Source of the DNA: Lepeophtheirus salmonis
Lineage: Eukaryota; Arthropoda; Copepoda; Siphonostomatoida; Caligidae
Length of the DNA: 64,000 bases
Assembly: GCF_016086655.4 (NCBI RefSeq)
Contig: NC_052134.2
Location: 10,664,001-10,728,000 of the forward strand
Direction: 5' to 3'
Shown here piece after piece: positions 61,786-64,000 of the stretch. The translations under genes were made by a program, and so were the position numbers. Below the pieces are notes generated by a model that worked only from the letters and a program-made list of their open reading frames with translations, had not been told where the DNA came from and did not search any database. The number at the start of each line of letters is the position of its first letter. Position 1 is the first letter of the stretch.

Positions 61786-63660
61786 AAAGTGTGTGAGGAG
61801 AAGGGAAGAAATACTTATGGCATCATTGATTAAATAATATACATCTTCTTCTATCAAGATCGTTATCATTCCCACCTTTATTATTCAATATTAATATAAT
61901 ATTAGATGCTGATAGTCGATAGAGAACTGAATAAAACACCTAGAATAACGTCGCCTTTGTCTGCATTTCTGAAAATGGCGGCCCAGGAATTTGGAAAATA
62001 CTTAAGGGATGAGAAACAGATGGCTTGTCGGATTTGTCGATATCAATGTGCCTTTTGTCCCCTTTCTAGAATTACACGCCACTCATTATCCTCATCTCAT
62101 ATTAAGAGTGTGGATATTCATCTATAAAATCAAGTTAACGATGAATACATCAAGTCAGACTTTAACTTTGATCTCACAAAGATTCTTATTACATGTAATA
62201 TAACCTTATCTATTGCTAGTCATCCTACGTTCAAAAAATTTATGGAGAAATACACGGGTAAATTCTTCCCTTCCCGAAGAACCATCATTAATTAATGGAG
62301 GATGTTGGTAATGATGTCATTTATAGAAATACCCCATTGTAAATTGTGAAGTTAATATAATTTTCAGCATGTTTAGAGTCATCCACACCAAATTACGAAA
62401 TGGAACTCTGAATTTTGTGCCATCTAACAGTAAGTATTCATTTTTTTTTAAATCTAATCATAAAATATGATTCTATTTTCGCTAAAATTATCAAAAATTA
62501 TGATACACAACTCATTAAATAGAAAAAAACAAGTGCTTAAACAACAACGGGAGTAGTAGCTTTGGATGGTTTGCAACTAGTTTGTCTGACATTAGTTTCT
62601 TCACTTAATGACTTGGGTATGATCATTAGGTTTTCCAATATTACATAGTCAATAAATATTACTTTTTTATCATTTAAGGATTAGCTATGGTTGATAAGCT
62701 TCAAGAAATGGTGTTCAGAAAACTCATAAAAGGCAAAAACAACTGCTTAAATGGTCACAACAACGGGGGTAGTTACATTGGGTGTAGCAATATAATTAGC
62801 AATTTTGCGTATCCTTCATATAATAGTATGTTGTTATATAAGCATAAATATTTTTTTATGCTCTTAATAAGAAGTAATATCGCCGGGTATTACTACATAA
62901 TTAGCTTTTGCACTAAATCTTTACAATGGATTTAATTCTAACATTTTATTAGTATATTTATTGTCTAATTTTACGGTTTTTACATTTACTTTATTATTAA
63001 TAATTATTTAGATTTCATACGTTGAGATATATTTATCATGTGCACAATTGTATATAGTAACTTCCACATTAGAAAAAAAGGGTGATGATCTTTTTTATTA
63101 AACTTCACGTCTGGCTTTTGTTTAGCAACTTAAAGTTCTGACATATTTAACTGAATTCATGTCAGAACAAGAAAACTTATTTGGATCAATTTATTACTTC
63201 TATATTCTGTATTAATAATTTATTGTTATTATTAGTTATATGATTTTAGTTCTTTAATTTTGTACATTTAACATAAATGTATGATGGTTTATTTTTTTAT
63301 ATTTCATTTAAGGTTTCTTTTTAAAATTGGAACTTCAAATATATTTCGAAATACTCTACTTTGTCGTTTCATTAGTTATTATTCTGAGAATATGGTTCAT
63401 AATAATGAATTACAATTTCATGGAATGTGACGTTTTCAAATCTACTTTAACGGATAAAAAAAGGTCTAAGTCAATTATACGTAGTATATCTTCATTAAAT
63501 ACTTTCCTAATAAATACTTTCGTTATACCCTCAAAAATCATAATAAAGTAGGCAGTTGATAATCACATCAGTATTTTAAACAATGATACCATAAGTCTTT
63601 CTCACCCCCCCCCCCGGTCTCCTTGCACGCGTTTTTCTCTACAGAATTATCAACTTTATA
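61786..63660 (+). mobile_element. hAT/CGGBP1-like element, copy 3
   Basis: The best coding copy of the family at 35331-37550. From about 61970 it reads FLKMAAQEFGKYLRDEKQM, then a BED-like finger with C-x2-C ... H-x5-H spacing (CRIC...RHSLSSSH), then after one stop the DEYIKSDFN segment and KKFMEKYTGKFFPSRRTI. The frame then stops, so it is also a pseudogene. The 5' end (AGTGTGTGAGGAG...ACTTATGGCATCATTGATTAAA) is repeated inverted at about 63565-63660 (TTTAAACAATGATACCATAAGT...CTCCTTGCAC), giving inverted termini. An open frame 63327-63551 near the 3' end is unassigned. A run of about 12 C interrupts the right terminus at 63606-63616. Confidence 0.55.
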
Positions 63661-64000
63661 CATAGGTCGGTGGCCTCCCTGAATTACGTAACAACTGGAA
63701 AAACGCAGACCCTCTTTTTAAATAACATTTTATGCAACTCTGTAGATGAACACAAGAAATAATAAAAAGATTGTTTTTTTCCTTAAAGTAAACCAAGGAC
63801 AGTTTTATATTCCTTTATTGCACTATAATTTATATTACATAAATATTTCAATTATTCTTATATACGACCCGATATTTAAGGTTAATTATTATGAAGAAAA
63901 AAACACTGAATAACAACTGAGCTAGGGTAATTGGTACTCACATATTTAATAGAATGCGCTTCTTTAAGTGTGAGGAATAAAAAAGCTTAATAAATAATAA

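Noticed and set aside
1..64000. tRNA, rRNA or mitochondrial insertions
   Set aside because: I looked for clover-leaf-like and conserved rRNA words and saw none that I could support. A covariance-model search would settle this.

Overview
The window looks like nuclear DNA from an arthropod, most likely a caligid copepod (sea louse). It is very A+T-rich. Its genes have short spliced introns, its only intact genes are astacin proteases with C-terminal ShK domains, and it is full of decayed transposons of several classes, including P-element-like transposases. The species call is inference. Nothing bacterial, mitochondrial or ribosomal was seen.

The dominant structure is one large decayed palindrome. 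Four pairs of inverted segments are nested in consistent order around a centre near 24-27 kb: 4128-7983 with 44468-50023, 16140-16730 with 37958-38560, 16731-18945 with 29040-33307, and 22360-23045 with 28525-28965. A 100-N assembly gap (25126-25225) lies near the centre. Almost everything that breaks the pairing is an arm-specific insertion or deletion. On the left these are a LINE plus a Gypsy-like element (8.4-14.4 kb) and a 3.4 kb block (18.9-22.4 kb). On the right they are a 2 kb repeat block (30.5-32.4 kb), a 4.65 kb block with two tail-to-tail hAT/CGGBP1-like elements (33.3-38.0 kb), a foldback-type element with tandem repeats in its termini (38.7-42.1 kb) and a second LINE fragment (42.4-43.8 kb).

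The outermost arms each carry a secreted astacin gene with two ShK domains, transcribed away from the centre: copy B (minus, 6537-7871) and copy C (plus, 44581-45915). Both have five exons and intact catalytic residues, and the proteins are about 97% identical by hand count. Each faces a degenerate, catalytically dead paralogue (D) tail to tail. D is nearly whole in the right arm (47670-48777) but reduced to its 3' end in the left (4422-4810) by a deletion of about 1.7 kb. A third copy (A, 3326-4130) lies just outside the left arm. It begins inside exon 1 exactly where the arm ends, and it has lost one ShK exon.

Outside the palindrome on the right are a P-element-type transposase pseudogene (50.6-51.9 kb), two fragments of unnamed transposon-like proteins (55.0-57.3 kb), two dispersed non-coding repeats and a third CGGBP1-like element with inverted ends (61.8-63.7 kb). 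Only copies B and C look like working protein-coding genes; most other open frames are chance or transposon debris.
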